A stretch of 64,000 nt of DNA from Halobacillus amylolyticus (GTDB lineage: Bacteria > Bacillota > Bacilli > Bacillales > Halobacillaceae). Shown here piece after piece: positions 45,371 through 54,516 of the stretch. A program made the position numbers and the translations under genes. The notes beneath the pieces are model-generated. The model saw only the letters and a program-made list of their open reading frames with translations. It did no database searches and had not been told where the DNA came from. The first letter of the stretch is position 1. Each line of letters starts with the position of its first letter. The stretch lies in assembly GCF_022921115.1 (NCBI RefSeq), contig NZ_CP095075.1, positions 1,502,001 through 1,566,000 on the forward strand, given 5' to 3'.

Positions 45371-46324
45371 CTAATTCCGTAAAATAATGTAAACCAAATA
45401 AACGATATATCCAATCGCCAAAACCAGTCCTTCTGTTTTGCCGATTTTATAACTTGTTCTTGAGAAAATGAATAACAATGCAGTCAGTAAAATCATGATT
45501 ATCACATCAGCAAACACTCTTCCACTAACAGCTAGAGGGGAGATCACTGCTGAGGTACCAAGTACAAATAATATGTTAAAAATATTGCTGCCTACAACGT
45601 TTCCAAGTGCGATCTCGCTTTCTTTTTTAAGTGCAGCAGAGATGGATGTGACAAGTTCGGGAAGAGATGTCCCGATCGCAACGATTGTTAAACCGACTAA
45701 CGTTTCACTCATTCCAAGTGAGTAGGCAATTTGTGTTCCGTTATCCACGACCAGTTGGCCGCCAACAACAATCGCTGCTATACCTATCACAGAATAAGCT
45801 ATATTTTTCCCCCAGGTTATGTTTTCCGGAATAGGCTCACGATCTGAGTCTTTCCGACTTCTCAAACCAACCTCGATCACATAATACATGAATATCGCTA
45901 AAAATAATAAAAAGATTAAGCCATCACCACGTGCGAGCAGGTTACTTCCTCCCCCCTGCAAGACCGTATCAGCCATAAGAATCAATAATACAACACTTGC
46001 AAGCAATGTGAATGGAACTTCTTTTTTAACCGTTTCTCCTTCTACTTTTAACGGATATAAAAAGGCCGCTATTCCTACAACAAGGGTGATATTAAAGATA
46101 TTACTTCCAACTACGTTCCCCAACGAAACGTCAGCACTTCCTTCGAGCGCAGCAATGATACTTACCGTTGCCTCAGGAGAGCTCGTGCCAAAGGAGACAA
46201 TCGTTAAGCCGATTAGGATCGTAGGAACGTGAAGCAACCTGGCAATATTAGCAGACCCATCAACGAATAGATCTGCTCCTTTGATTAATAAAGCAAAACC
46301 AACAATTAGTAAAAGATAAGCCAT
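45371..46324 (-). CDS. Calcium/sodium antiporter, CaCA family (YrbG-like)
   Basis: A 317-aa membrane protein with about ten helices and the two inverted alpha repeats of CaCA exchangers: GTSSPEATVS with SLGNVVGSNIFN near residues 46-80, and GTSLPELVTSIS with ALGNVVGSNIFN near 218-252. It exchanges Ca2+ or other cations for Na+ or H+. Single gene. Confidence 0.92.
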   Translation of the reverse strand: MAYLLLIVGFALLIKGADLFVDGSANIARLLHVPTILIGLTIVSFGTSSPEATVSIIAALEGSADVSLGNVVGSNIFNITLVVGIAAFLYPLKVEGETVKKEVPFTLLASVVLLILMADTVLQGGGSNLLARGDGLIFLLFLAIFMYYVIEVGLRSRKDSDREPIPENITWGKNIAYSVIGIAAIVVGGQLVVDNGTQIAYSLGMSETLVGLTIVAIGTSLPELVTSISAALKKESEIALGNVVGSNIFNILFVLGTSAVISPLAVSGRVFADVIIMILLTALLFIFSRTSYKIGKTEGLVLAIGYIVYLVYIILRN

Positions 46325-46414
46325 CTGTGTTTTCTTCCTTTTTCCAGTTTAGTACTCTTGTTCCCTAAGGTTAATCTAATAAAACCTGCAAATTGATTCG
46401 CTAGCGAATCATCT

Positions 46415-47437
46415 TTATTTAGATAAAGCTTTAATAAGGACTTCTAAATTCTGTTTCATCAAACTAAAATAATCTTCCTCATTTGAAATATCCTCATCTG
46501 TTAATACCGAAAGATTGTGAATTCTTAATGGTTCAGCGCCAATTTCGTTTTGCACGATTTCAGAAACTTTTGGTGTTACATTTTGTTCAAATAAAACATA
46601 ATTCAACTGGTTCTTCTCGGCAGTTTGAATGATCTCTTCAAGTTCTTTCTGTGAAGGTTCACTCGTAGGACTTAAGCCCGAAACAGCGATTTGCTCTATT
46701 CCGTATGCTTGCTCCCAATATCCATAAGCAGCATGTGAAACTATAATTTTATCCTTAGGAGTGTTTTCCAATTGATCATGAAATTGCTGATCTAGTGTAA
46801 GCAGCTTTTCCTCAAGTTGGTTGAAATTCTTGTTGAACTGACTTTCTGACCCTGGTTGCAATTCTATAAGCACTTCTTTTATATTCTCAGCCAATTGAAT
46901 AGAGCGAATTGGATCAAGCCATATATGGGGATCTTGGCCCTGATGGTCATGGCTATGTCCCTCTTCATGTAAATGAGCCTCTTCTTCAGATTCCTTTCCC
47001 TCTTTGTGGGAATGACTTCTCTCAGCTTGTTCACCTTCTCCATGAGAGTTCTCTTCATCGTCATGATTATGGACATGCTCTTCAAGTTTCACTCCCATTG
47101 AGGCTTCTAAGATCTGTACACCTTCAGGCTTAACAGACTCCGCTATCGTTTCGGCATACGATTCAAGTCCGGCTCCACTGTATATAAACGCGTCCGCTTC
47201 AGCTATCTTTATCATTTCTTTTGTTGTCGGCTCATAGGTATGAGGATCAGTGCCTGGTGGTAAAATTGAAGTCACCTGTGCTGCATCTCCAGCGATCTGT
47301 TTCGTAAAGTACTGTAATGGATAAACTGTCGTATTAATTTTAAGCTGATTGTCTGCTGAATCTTCATTGGGCGTTTCATTTCCACAAGCAGATAAAACTA
47401 ATGTAAGTAAAAAGATAAGTCCTATATATTTCTTCAT
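46415..47437 (-). CDS. znuA: Zinc-binding lipoprotein of the ZnuABC importer
   Basis: A 340-aa substrate-binding lipoprotein (lipobox LSAC) of the cluster A-I metal-binding family. Metal ligands include DPHTYEP near residue 65, DPHIWLDP near 168, SHAAYGYW near 234 and the C-terminal domain. A long His/Glu-rich loop (residues 121-165, with EEAHLHEEGHSHDHQG) fits zinc specificity. It is transcribed separately from znuC-znuB-zur but in the same direction, with its own pair of Zur boxes upstream. B. subtilis equivalents are AdcA/ZnuA. Confidence 0.95.
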   Translation of the reverse strand: MKKYIGLIFLLTLVLSACGNETPNEDSADNQLKINTTVYPLQYFTKQIAGDAAQVTSILPPGTDPHTYEPTTKEMIKIAEADAFIYSGAGLESYAETIAESVKPEGVQILEASMGVKLEEHVHNHDDEENSHGEGEQAERSHSHKEGKESEEEAHLHEEGHSHDHQGQDPHIWLDPIRSIQLAENIKEVLIELQPGSESQFNKNFNQLEEKLLTLDQQFHDQLENTPKDKIIVSHAAYGYWEQAYGIEQIAVSGLSPTSEPSQKELEEIIQTAEKNQLNYVLFEQNVTPKVSEIVQNEIGAEPLRIHNLSVLTDEDISNEEDYFSLMKQNLEVLIKALSK

Positions 47438-47481
47438 TGATATTCCTCCCCCTCCTCATCCCTATTCCAAAACGAATTATA

Positions 47482-47520
47482 TCGTAATGATTACCATTTG
47501 TAAATAGTAATCATTACTTT
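47482..47520 (-). promoter_or_regulatory. Two Zur boxes upstream of znuA
   Basis: TCGTAATGATTACCA (47482-47496) matches the Zur consensus TCGTAATNATTACGA at 14 of 15 positions. TAGTAATCATTACTT (47505-47519) matches at 12. Zinc-loaded Zur would repress znuA here (Zur/consensus from B. subtilis; inference for this genome). Confidence 0.85.
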
Positions 47521-47540
47521 TAATTTCCAAACTCCAAAAG

Positions 47541-47572
47541 AAAAGTCTACGACTCGGCGATCGTAGACTTTT
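47541..47572 (-). terminator. Terminator after zur
   Basis: AAAAGTCTACG pairs with CGTAGACTTTT (47562-47572); the minus RNA continues into CTTTT. Confidence 0.85.
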
Positions 47573-47573
47573 C

Positions 47574-47984
47574 TTAATTACATTGCGGGCATTTTCCATA
47601 AATCTCAAATTTATGGTTTTCTATATCATAGCCGTTAAGATGTTCATTTATGGTCTCCATTGGGCAGAACTCAATCGATTTCGTTTTGCCGCAGTCCGTA
47701 CAAATAAAGTGGTGGTGATGACCATGAGTATCACAACCTAAACGAAAGTGTTTTTCACCGCTGAGCTCTGTAGCTTCAAGGATTTCCTCATCTGTTAATA
47801 AATAAAGATTACGATAAATCGTATCATAGCTCACACTAGGGAAATCTTCTTGAATTTCTTTTAAAATTGTTTTGGCAGCGATATATTGATCTTGGTTTAC
47901 GAAGATTTCAACAATACGCTCCCTTTGCCGTGTGCGTTTGTACCCTTTTTCCTTTAGGCGTTGCAAAGCTGTTTCCACATTCAT
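47574..47984 (-). CDS. zur: Zinc-responsive repressor of the Fur family
   Basis: A 136-aa Fur-family repressor that controls zinc uptake. The winged-helix recognition segment (PSVSYDTIYRNLYLLTDEEIL) is near residue 49. Metal ligands include the HGHHHHF cluster near residue 88, and a structural zinc site CTDCGK and CPQC near the C-terminus. It is the last gene of znuC-znuB-zur, overlapping znuB by 4 nt. With Zur boxes at both promoters, the system looks autoregulated. Confidence 0.93.
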   Translation of the reverse strand: MNVETALQRLKEKGYKRTRQRERIVEIFVNQDQYIAAKTILKEIQEDFPSVSYDTIYRNLYLLTDEEILEATELSGEKHFRLGCDTHGHHHHFICTDCGKTKSIEFCPMETINEHLNGYDIENHKFEIYGKCPQCN

Positions 47985-48838
47985 ATCGTTTCACCCTTTG
48001 TATAGAGTTGAATTCTAACCTTCTTGTAAAGGATCGACATCATTAGTATGATAATCGCAGTCAACACAATTGTACCTCCTGGCGGTACACTTAAATGATA
48101 AGAGGAGTACAAGCCAAGAATAACCGATAGTTCCCCAAACGCAATCGATAGTCCAATGGTTTGTTTAAAGCTTGTAGCAATTCTTAAAGCAGCCGCTACA
48201 GGCAATGTCATTAATGCAGACACGAGTAAAATTCCGACGACCTGCATGGCTGATGCGATAACGAGCGCCACCATAACAATAAATAAAAGATGAACCCACT
48301 TGCCATTCACTCCCGAAATGGAGGCATGTTCTTCATCAAAAGAAAGTACAAACAATTCTTTATAAAAAAGTATAACAATAGATAGAACAATAATGGTAAT
48401 AATTAAAACAGTCCACATGTTTGTACGGCTGACAGCGGTCACACTGCCAAATAAATAACTAAATAAATCTGTATTGAAACCGTCCGCTAACGAAATTAAT
48501 AGCACACCTAAACCAATTCCGCCAGATAAAATAATCGGAATCGCTAATTCTTCATAGTGCTTATACACTTTACGCAGCTTCTCAATTAAAATAGCACCAC
48601 CGACTGAAAACACCATTCCCATATAAACGGGATTAAGGTCATGAATACCCGATACCTTTTTCTCAAGTAGAAGACTGGCTGCAATTCCCGTTAATGTAAT
48701 GTGGGAGAGAGCGTCAGCAATAAGCGAGAGACGTCGCACCACGATAAAGACACCTAACAGCGGTGCTACAATTCCGATAAGTATCCCCGTAATCGCGGCA
48801 TTTTGTAAGAATTCATATTGAAAAAAACTTTCAATCAT
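47981..48838 (-). CDS. znuB: Zinc ABC transporter permease
   Basis: A 285-aa permease with about eight helices of the ABC-3 family. The segment RRLSLIADALSHITLTGIA near residue 35 and the GILLVSALMTLPVAAALRIATS region near 205 are typical of ZnuB/AdcB. It works with the ATPase encoded immediately upstream (4-nt overlap) and the ZnuA lipoprotein. Confidence 0.94.
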   Translation of the reverse strand: MIESFFQYEFLQNAAITGILIGIVAPLLGVFIVVRRLSLIADALSHITLTGIAASLLLEKKVSGIHDLNPVYMGMVFSVGGAILIEKLRKVYKHYEELAIPIILSGGIGLGVLLISLADGFNTDLFSYLFGSVTAVSRTNMWTVLIITIIVLSIVILFYKELFVLSFDEEHASISGVNGKWVHLLFIVMVALVIASAMQVVGILLVSALMTLPVAAALRIATSFKQTIGLSIAFGELSVILGLYSSYHLSVPPGGTIVLTAIIILMMSILYKKVRIQLYTKGETI

Positions 48839-49620
48839 AACTGGTTCTCCTCGTGTTGATAGTTATGTGTGAGCTGTTGCACAGAATGTCCATATAAACG
48901 GTTCAAGGCCTCATCATCAAATTCCTTGTATTCCTCAGATGCCCCGTGGAAGTGTACTGTTTTGTTCATGCACACAACATGAGTAGCATGTTCCGTTATC
49001 GTTCCAATATCATGTGTCACCATCAGTAGGGAGATGCCTTGTTCACTATTTAACTTTGCTAACAGGTCGTAAAAGTCTGTGACATGCTTAGCGTCTACTC
49101 CTACTGTCGGCTCGTCTAAAATCAGCAATGAAGGATCACTGACAAGTGCTCTTGCGATAAATACACGCTGTTGTTGGCCGCCTGACAGTTCACCTATGCT
49201 GTCATAGGCGTATTCTTCCATCTCAACGACGCGCAATGCTTCGATTGCCTTTTCCTTATGTTTGCGATTAAAGAAACGGAAAGCGCCAATTCTGGAAACG
49301 AGTCCCGTTTTTACTACTTCCAGGACCGTCGCAGGGAATCCCGAATTAAAGCTATTCGCTTTTTGGGAAACAAATCCTACTTCCTGCCATTTATTAAAAT
49401 GACGCAGCTTACTCCCGAATAAACGAATATTACCTTCATCGGGTTTAACTAAGCCAAGCATTAATTTAATTAAGGTAGATTTTCCTGATCCATTTGGGCC
49501 GACAAGTCCTAGGAACTGTCCTTTATCAATAGATAAGTCAACATCCCGTACAACCCATTCTTTATCATATTTAAAGGAGACATGGTCCACCTCTAAGATT
49601 TTTTCTGTATCCATACACAA
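48835..49620 (-). CDS. znuC: Zinc ABC transporter ATP-binding protein
   Basis: A 261-aa ATPase: Walker A GPNGSGKST near residue 41, signature LSGGQQQRVFIARAL near 142, Walker B LLILDEPTVGVDA near 162, and the H-loop VTHD. It is the first gene of the znuC-znuB-zur operon and powers zinc import. The promoter region carries Zur-like boxes. Confidence 0.95.
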   Translation of the reverse strand: MCMDTEKILEVDHVSFKYDKEWVVRDVDLSIDKGQFLGLVGPNGSGKSTLIKLMLGLVKPDEGNIRLFGSKLRHFNKWQEVGFVSQKANSFNSGFPATVLEVVKTGLVSRIGAFRFFNRKHKEKAIEALRVVEMEEYAYDSIGELSGGQQQRVFIARALVSDPSLLILDEPTVGVDAKHVTDFYDLLAKLNSEQGISLLMVTHDIGTITEHATHVVCMNKTVHFHGASEEYKEFDDEALNRLYGHSVQQLTHNYQHEENQL

Positions 49621-49632
49621 TCCCTCTCGTAA

Positions 49633-49704
49633 TAAGAATGATTACGAATTACATTATAATACGTATGTAGAATGAAGTAAACGAATAATTCATAACCATT
49701 ACGA
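49633..49704 (-). promoter_or_regulatory. znuC promoter flanked by Zur-like boxes
   Basis: Minus-strand TTTACT (49681-49676) and TATAAT (49658-49653) are separated by 17 nt. Upstream is TCATAACCATTACGA (49690-49704, 13 of 15 to the Zur consensus), and downstream TAAGAATGATTACGA (49633-49647, 12 of 15). Confidence 0.7.
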
Positions 49705-49764
49705 TTTAATAAAAACGTTTTTAGCAAAATAAAACTTGCTCATGAAATCTAGAATCTTTAACCA

Positions 49765-49793
49765 CAAAAATCGCCGAACTCAGTCGGCGATTT
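49765..49793 (-). terminator. Terminator of the amino-acid permease gene
   Basis: AAATCGCCGA pairs with TCGGCGATTT; in minus RNA UUUU follows. Confidence 0.88.
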
Positions 49794-49797
49794 GTTT

Positions 49798-50490
49798 TCA
49801 TAAATATTTGTTATACCTACGTTCTAAATAATCCTGAAAGACTGAAAAAATCAGCGTTAACGTCAAGTACACCATTGCTGCCAATATATACATCGTTAAC
49901 GAATCAGTCGTTCTCCCTGCAACGATTTGAGCCTTATTCAAAATCTCTGGAACAGAAATCATCGCCGCTAAAGATGTTGCTTTTAATATATCAAGAAAGA
50001 CATTCGCTAAAGGCGGGATGGCGATTCTTGTTGCCTGTGGCATGATAATACGACGCATCGATTTCCAATAAGAAAAACCTAAAGCACGTGCAGATTCCCA
50101 CTGCCCATGATCGACACTGTTTAGTGAGGAACGATTAATTTCTGCGATATAGGCTGCACTGTTCGTCGCAAACCCTATAATCGCGGCCATAGAAGCAGAT
50201 AGTGTGATTCCTACAACAGGAAGGCCAAAATAGAGTACAAATAAATAAACAAGAATGGGCGTGCCCCTCATCAAGGTAATATATAGACGTGCTGGCCATC
50301 TAAATAAGCGATTGCCCGACCCCCTTGCTACAGCTAAGAAAAAACCGATCACCAAGCCGAGGAGCATGCCTAGGATCGCTACCAACAAAGTATAGGGCAC
50401 ACCTTCTAGCACGAACGGCAAGTTCTCCCATGCACGCTCTGGTACGAAAAGCTTCTCTAAATTAACATCATTTATTTCAATACCAAACAT
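49798..50490 (-). CDS. Amino-acid ABC transporter permease
   Basis: A 230-aa HisM/GlnP-type permease with about five helices. The ATPase-docking EAA loop is visible (SVDHGQWESARALGFSYWKSMRRIIMPQA, about residues 128-156), as is LYITLMRGTPILVYLF near 70. It is encoded 11 nt after the lipoprotein gene upstream. Cystine and polar amino-acid systems are the closest type. No ATPase gene adjoins it. Confidence 0.9.
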   Translation of the reverse strand: MFGIEINDVNLEKLFVPERAWENLPFVLEGVPYTLLVAILGMLLGLVIGFFLAVARGSGNRLFRWPARLYITLMRGTPILVYLFVLYFGLPVVGITLSASMAAIIGFATNSAAYIAEINRSSLNSVDHGQWESARALGFSYWKSMRRIIMPQATRIAIPPLANVFLDILKATSLAAMISVPEILNKAQIVAGRTTDSLTMYILAAMVYLTLTLIFSVFQDYLERRYNKYL

Positions 50491-50501
50491 AGTGGAACCC
50501 C

Positions 50502-51383
50502 TTATAGGTCTAACCCTTCAATCTCTCGAATATCGGCTTCTGGTTTCTTAGAAGCATCCTGTCCACCAAAGAATTCTTTTGAAAGATCTGTTAGTGTCCC
50601 ATCTTCTTTCATTTCATTTAGGGTTTCATCTACCTTTTCTTTCAGTGTAGCAGCCTCTTTAGGCATGACGATCGCTGACTCTGTTGGATGGAATCTTAAA
50701 TCAGGATGAAGCTGTACTGGGATCTCAGGCAAGGCCTCTAGTGCAAGTGACTGCAAATAATAATCGTTAATGATGAAATCAGTACGTCCATTAGCTACAT
50801 CACGAAGGTACACATCATTGGCTACATTCCCATAGGTTTTTGTTTCTGCACCAAAATGCTCAGCAATCTGAGCAAAAACAGTTGTTGCTCCACCGCCGTG
50901 TTTCTTTCCTTCTAAGTCTTCTAATGTCTCAATCCCTGAAAGGTTAGACTCACGGACAATCATTGTTGAATAGGAATACTTATAGGGTTCGCTGAAAGCA
51001 AATTCTTTCTTTCTGCTTTCCGTAATCTCCATATCGTTGATGACCATATCAATTCGTCCGCTGGTAATAGCAGATAACAGTCCGTCGACGCCATACTCCT
51101 CAAATGAAAGCTCTAAATCTAAGCGTTTTGCTACTTCACGCATCACTTCCACGTCATAACCTGTAAGTTTATCGGAGTTCTCAGGGTAATAAGAAGTTGG
51201 AAAAAGTGTTCCAGAAGTACCAACAACAAGTTCCCCTGCTTCTTGGACTTCACTCCATTTAGAGTCAGCTGCATTGTCTGACCCACTATTTTCACTGGAA
51301 CCTTCTTCATTTTCGTTTGTACCACATGCTGCCAGAACAACAGAGAACATGAGGATAAGTATAAATAAAAGACCCTTTCGCAT
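50502..51383 (-). CDS. Amino-acid ABC transporter substrate-binding lipoprotein
   Basis: A 293-aa family-3 solute-binding lipoprotein with lipobox LAAC near residue 19. Periplasmic-binding motifs include GELVVGTSGTLFP, LTGYDVEVMREVAKRLDLELSFEEYG and DMVINDMEITESRKKEFAFSEPY. ATG 51383 has GAGGTGG 8 nt upstream; the ATG at 51416 is not needed. It pairs with the permease downstream. The ATPase must be elsewhere or shared. Confidence 0.92.
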   Translation of the reverse strand: MRKGLLFILILMFSVVLAACGTNENEEGSSENSGSDNAADSKWSEVQEAGELVVGTSGTLFPTSYYPENSDKLTGYDVEVMREVAKRLDLELSFEEYGVDGLLSAITSGRIDMVINDMEITESRKKEFAFSEPYKYSYSTMIVRESNLSGIETLEDLEGKKHGGGATTVFAQIAEHFGAETKTYGNVANDVYLRDVANGRTDFIINDYYLQSLALEALPEIPVQLHPDLRFHPTESAIVMPKEAATLKEKVDETLNEMKEDGTLTDLSKEFFGGQDASKKPEADIREIEGLDL

Positions 51384-51517
51384 GGATATATCCACCTCTC
51401 TAAGTTTAAATTTCATACTTACTCAATATAGCAACTTGACACATGTAATATCAACCCATCAAACTTGGCTTCCCTAATAAAAATATGTTGTAACTTTCTG
51501 AATTTGTTCAAGCTTAT

Positions 51518-51591
51518 TTATAATAATTATTCTTGACTTACACCGAAGGCATGATAAGATAATAACATATACAATATTATAATAATTATAA
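51518..51591 (+). promoter_or_regulatory. zosA promoter with two PerR boxes
   Basis: TTATAATAATTATAA (51577-51591) equals the PerR consensus TTATAATNATTATAA exactly. A second site at 51518-51532 matches 13 of 15. Between them lies TTGACT (51533-51538) with weak -10 candidates (TAAGAT at 16 nt). PerR repression of zosA is established in B. subtilis. Confidence 0.88.
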
Positions 51592-51681
51592 TCTATATCG
51601 ATAGCATGTACAATTACTTAACAGATTCACCTGGGATTAATTATGATTACTATTATCAATTAGATACAAGGAGTTGAGAAT

Positions 51682-53604
51682 ATGTCTTCTGAAGTACGCT
51701 CACAATACAAAAAAATTCCAGGGGTGTTCAGCTCTTCCATTATTGAAAAACTAAAGGAACACTTTGAGTTAGTTGCCGCCCTCTTTAGTGGTTTACTTAT
51801 ATTGACAACTTGGTTTAGCGCTGATCACCTTTCACAAAGCACATACATCACTTTACACATTATTGCATTCATTATAGGCGGATACGCAAAGGCAAAAGAA
51901 GGAATAGAAGAAACCTTTCGGGATAAAGAGTTAAACGTGGAATTACTTATGATTCTCGCTGCTATCGGTAGTGCCTCCATTGGTTATTGGACAGAAGGTG
52001 CCATTTTAATTTTCATATTTGCTTTAAGCGGGGCACTTGAGACGTACACGATGAACAAGAGCCAGCGAGAAATATCTTCGCTTATGGCCCTACAGCCTAA
52101 TAAGGCATGGAAAGTTACTAATGATGGCTATATAGAAGTTGATACAGATTCACTCATGGTAAGCGACCATATTTTGGTTAAAGCTGGTGAACGTGTGCCC
52201 TCAGACGGGAAGATCGTTAAAGGAGCGACATCTATTGATGAAAGCGCGATTACGGGAGAGTCCCTGCCTGTGTCCAAAGAAAATGGTGCAGACGTTTTTG
52301 CTGGTACAGTGACGATTGATGGCAGCATCACTGTCCGGATTACTAAACCATCGACGGATACAGTTTTTAAGAAAATAATGGAGATGGTCCAAACCGCTCA
52401 AAGCGAGAAATCTCCATCCCAATTGTTTATTGAACGTTTTGAAAGTACTTATGTAAAAGTGGTCTTAATCGTCGTCGCACTGATGCTGTTCCTTCCCCAT
52501 TACCTGCTTGGATGGACATGGATGGACACAGTGTATCGGGCGATGATTTTATTAGTCGTTGCTTCCCCCTGTGCTTTAGTTGCATCGATTATGCCGGCAA
52601 CACTGTCAGCTATTTCAAATAGTGCGCGACATGGAGTTTTATTTAAGGGCGGGGTGCATATCGAGAACCTGTCACACATTGAAGCCATTGCTTTTGACAA
52701 AACGGGGACACTTACTCATGGTTTACCTGAGGTAACTGATGTACACATTGCTGATCACTATTATGAAGATGATGTCCTTTCTGTTATTGCCTCCATTGAG
52801 CAGGAATCGAACCACCCATTAGCAAAAGCAATCGTCAGTTATGCTAAGCAGCATCAAGCAACCTTCCTCCCTGTAGATAATATGAAAGATGTAAGCGGGC
52901 ACGGGATAACCGCCATCGTCCGTGGGGAAACTTGGAAGATAGGGAAACCTGAATTCATTGGAACTGACCTAGTAGAATCTTTCCAGGATGGAGCAGCTTA
53001 TCATTTAGCCGCAGAGGGAAAAACGGTAGTCTTTGCGGCTAATGACGAAGGAATTATTGCCATGCTTGCCTTAAAAGATACAGTTAGAGAAGAAACAAAA
53101 CAGGCTATCGAGGTGTTAAAACATCGCGGGATCTATACAGTCATGTTAACTGGTGACAACCCGACAACGGCTAAGGCGATCGCTGATGAGGCAGGAATCG
53201 ATCATTTCGTAGCAAAATGCCTGCCAGACCAAAAAGTAGCAGAACTCAGAGCCTTGAAGAAGCATTTTAAACATATTGCCATGGTAGGAGATGGAATTAA
53301 TGATGCACCCGCTTTAGCCACAGCAAATGTTGGGATTGCCATGGGAGAAGGCACGGATGTAGCATTGGAAACAGCTGATGTTGTGTTAATGAAAAATGAC
53401 CTTCCCAGAATCTCAAATGCCATAAAGCTCTCACAAAAAATGAATGGGATCGTGAAGCAGAATGTCATTTTTTCAATAGCTGTAATCATGCTTTTAATTA
53501 TCAGCAATTTTTTACAGGTACTTGATCTGCCTCTAGGAGTGATTGGACATGAAGGAAGTACAATCTTAGTGATCTTAAATGGATTACGCTTGCTCAAAAG
53601 TTAG
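51682..53604 (+). CDS. zosA: Heavy-metal P-type ATPase, ZosA-like
   Basis: A 640-aa P1B-type ATPase. Motifs: TGES phosphatase loop near residue 193, SPCALVAS ion site in the membrane near 296, the phosphorylated Asp in FDKTGTLTHG near 337, the SNHPLAKAI domain near 371, and GDGINDAPALA near 535. There is no N-terminal cysteine metal-binding domain. SPC rather than CPC places it with the P1B-4 group, including B. subtilis ZosA, a zinc transporter induced by peroxide via PerR. The promoter PerR boxes support this. Confidence 0.92.
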   Translation: MSSEVRSQYKKIPGVFSSSIIEKLKEHFELVAALFSGLLILTTWFSADHLSQSTYITLHIIAFIIGGYAKAKEGIEETFRDKELNVELLMILAAIGSASIGYWTEGAILIFIFALSGALETYTMNKSQREISSLMALQPNKAWKVTNDGYIEVDTDSLMVSDHILVKAGERVPSDGKIVKGATSIDESAITGESLPVSKENGADVFAGTVTIDGSITVRITKPSTDTVFKKIMEMVQTAQSEKSPSQLFIERFESTYVKVVLIVVALMLFLPHYLLGWTWMDTVYRAMILLVVASPCALVASIMPATLSAISNSARHGVLFKGGVHIENLSHIEAIAFDKTGTLTHGLPEVTDVHIADHYYEDDVLSVIASIEQESNHPLAKAIVSYAKQHQATFLPVDNMKDVSGHGITAIVRGETWKIGKPEFIGTDLVESFQDGAAYHLAAEGKTVVFAANDEGIIAMLALKDTVREETKQAIEVLKHRGIYTVMLTGDNPTTAKAIADEAGIDHFVAKCLPDQKVAELRALKKHFKHIAMVGDGINDAPALATANVGIAMGEGTDVALETADVVLMKNDLPRISNAIKLSQKMNGIVKQNVIFSIAVIMLLIISNFLQVLDLPLGVIGHEGSTILVILNGLRLLKS

Positions 53605-53622
53605 ACCTATTTAGTATGACAA

Positions 53623-53672
53623 AAAACGCAAAAAGACAGCCCTAGCTTATTAGGCTGCCTCTTTGCGTTTTT
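53623..53672. terminator. Bidirectional terminator
   Basis: AAAAACGCAAAAAGACAGCC pairs with its complement at 53653-53672 with small mismatches, between converging zosA and yfkH. Confidence 0.88.
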
Positions 53673-54494
53673 AAATAGTAGGCTTTCGCCTTTTCAATAG
53701 GACAGCATTAATTTCTCCGCCTAATATAATGACCAGTCCTGAAAGATAGAACCAAATCATCAGCACGATCACACCGCCCAAGCTTCCATAAGTGGCGGAA
53801 TAGTTACCCATACTATTTACATAGTACGAGAACAGCAAAGATACTAACTGCCAGCCCACAGTTGCAAAAATGGCACCAATCGTGATTTCGCTGATTTTTA
53901 GAGTTTTGTTTGGAGCCATTAAATATAAGAAGGAAAGAACAATAAAGAAAATCACAGATGAAATGACCCACCTTAAAGCATCCCATAAAGCGATAAAGCT
54001 ATCTGATAATCCAAGGAAAGAAAAAACATACGTACCAATAGCATTACCTAGAACCGGGAGCAGGAATGCGATCGCAATAACTAACACCATGGCAATGGTT
54101 AGTACGATGGCAGTAAATCTTGCTACAATGAAAGAACGACTTTCATCGACATTGTGAGCCCGGTTAAAAGCTCGCATTAGTCCATTAACCCCGTTGGAAG
54201 CTGCCCATAGGGTGCCGAGTATCCCAATGGATAATAACCCTCCACTTCCCTGATTAAGCAATTCATTGACATTTTTAGAGATCATTTCATACGTTTCTGG
54301 GGAGCATACGTCCCTATGAACTCGAGCACTCGCTCTTCTTCTATATTTATATAACCTAATAACGTGATAAGAAAAATCATAAATGGGAACAAAGAAAGTA
54401 AAAAGAAGTAGGCAAGTTGAGCTGCCATACCGGGAACATTATCTTCCCCAAACCGGGTGAACAGCTCCTTGCCAAACCATATTACCTTACTCAA
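53671..54494 (-). pseudogene. yfkH: YihY/BrkB-family membrane protein, frameshifted
   Basis: Two overlapping frames: 54494-54282 (MSKVIWFGKELFTRF... ending APQKRMK) and 54285-53671 (ISKNVNELLNQG...). Together they equal one YihY/YfkH protein of about 275 aa with six helices (DNVPGMAAQLAYFFLLSLFPF, then GTLWAASNGVNGLMRAFNRA). Adding one base to the four-G/C run at 54299-54302 would give APPETYEMISKN and a single gene. It follows yfkJ-yfkI as in B. subtilis. A true pseudogene or a one-base sequence error. Confidence 0.85.
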
Positions 54495-54516
54495 ATTACC
54501 TCTCCCCTTTTAATCA

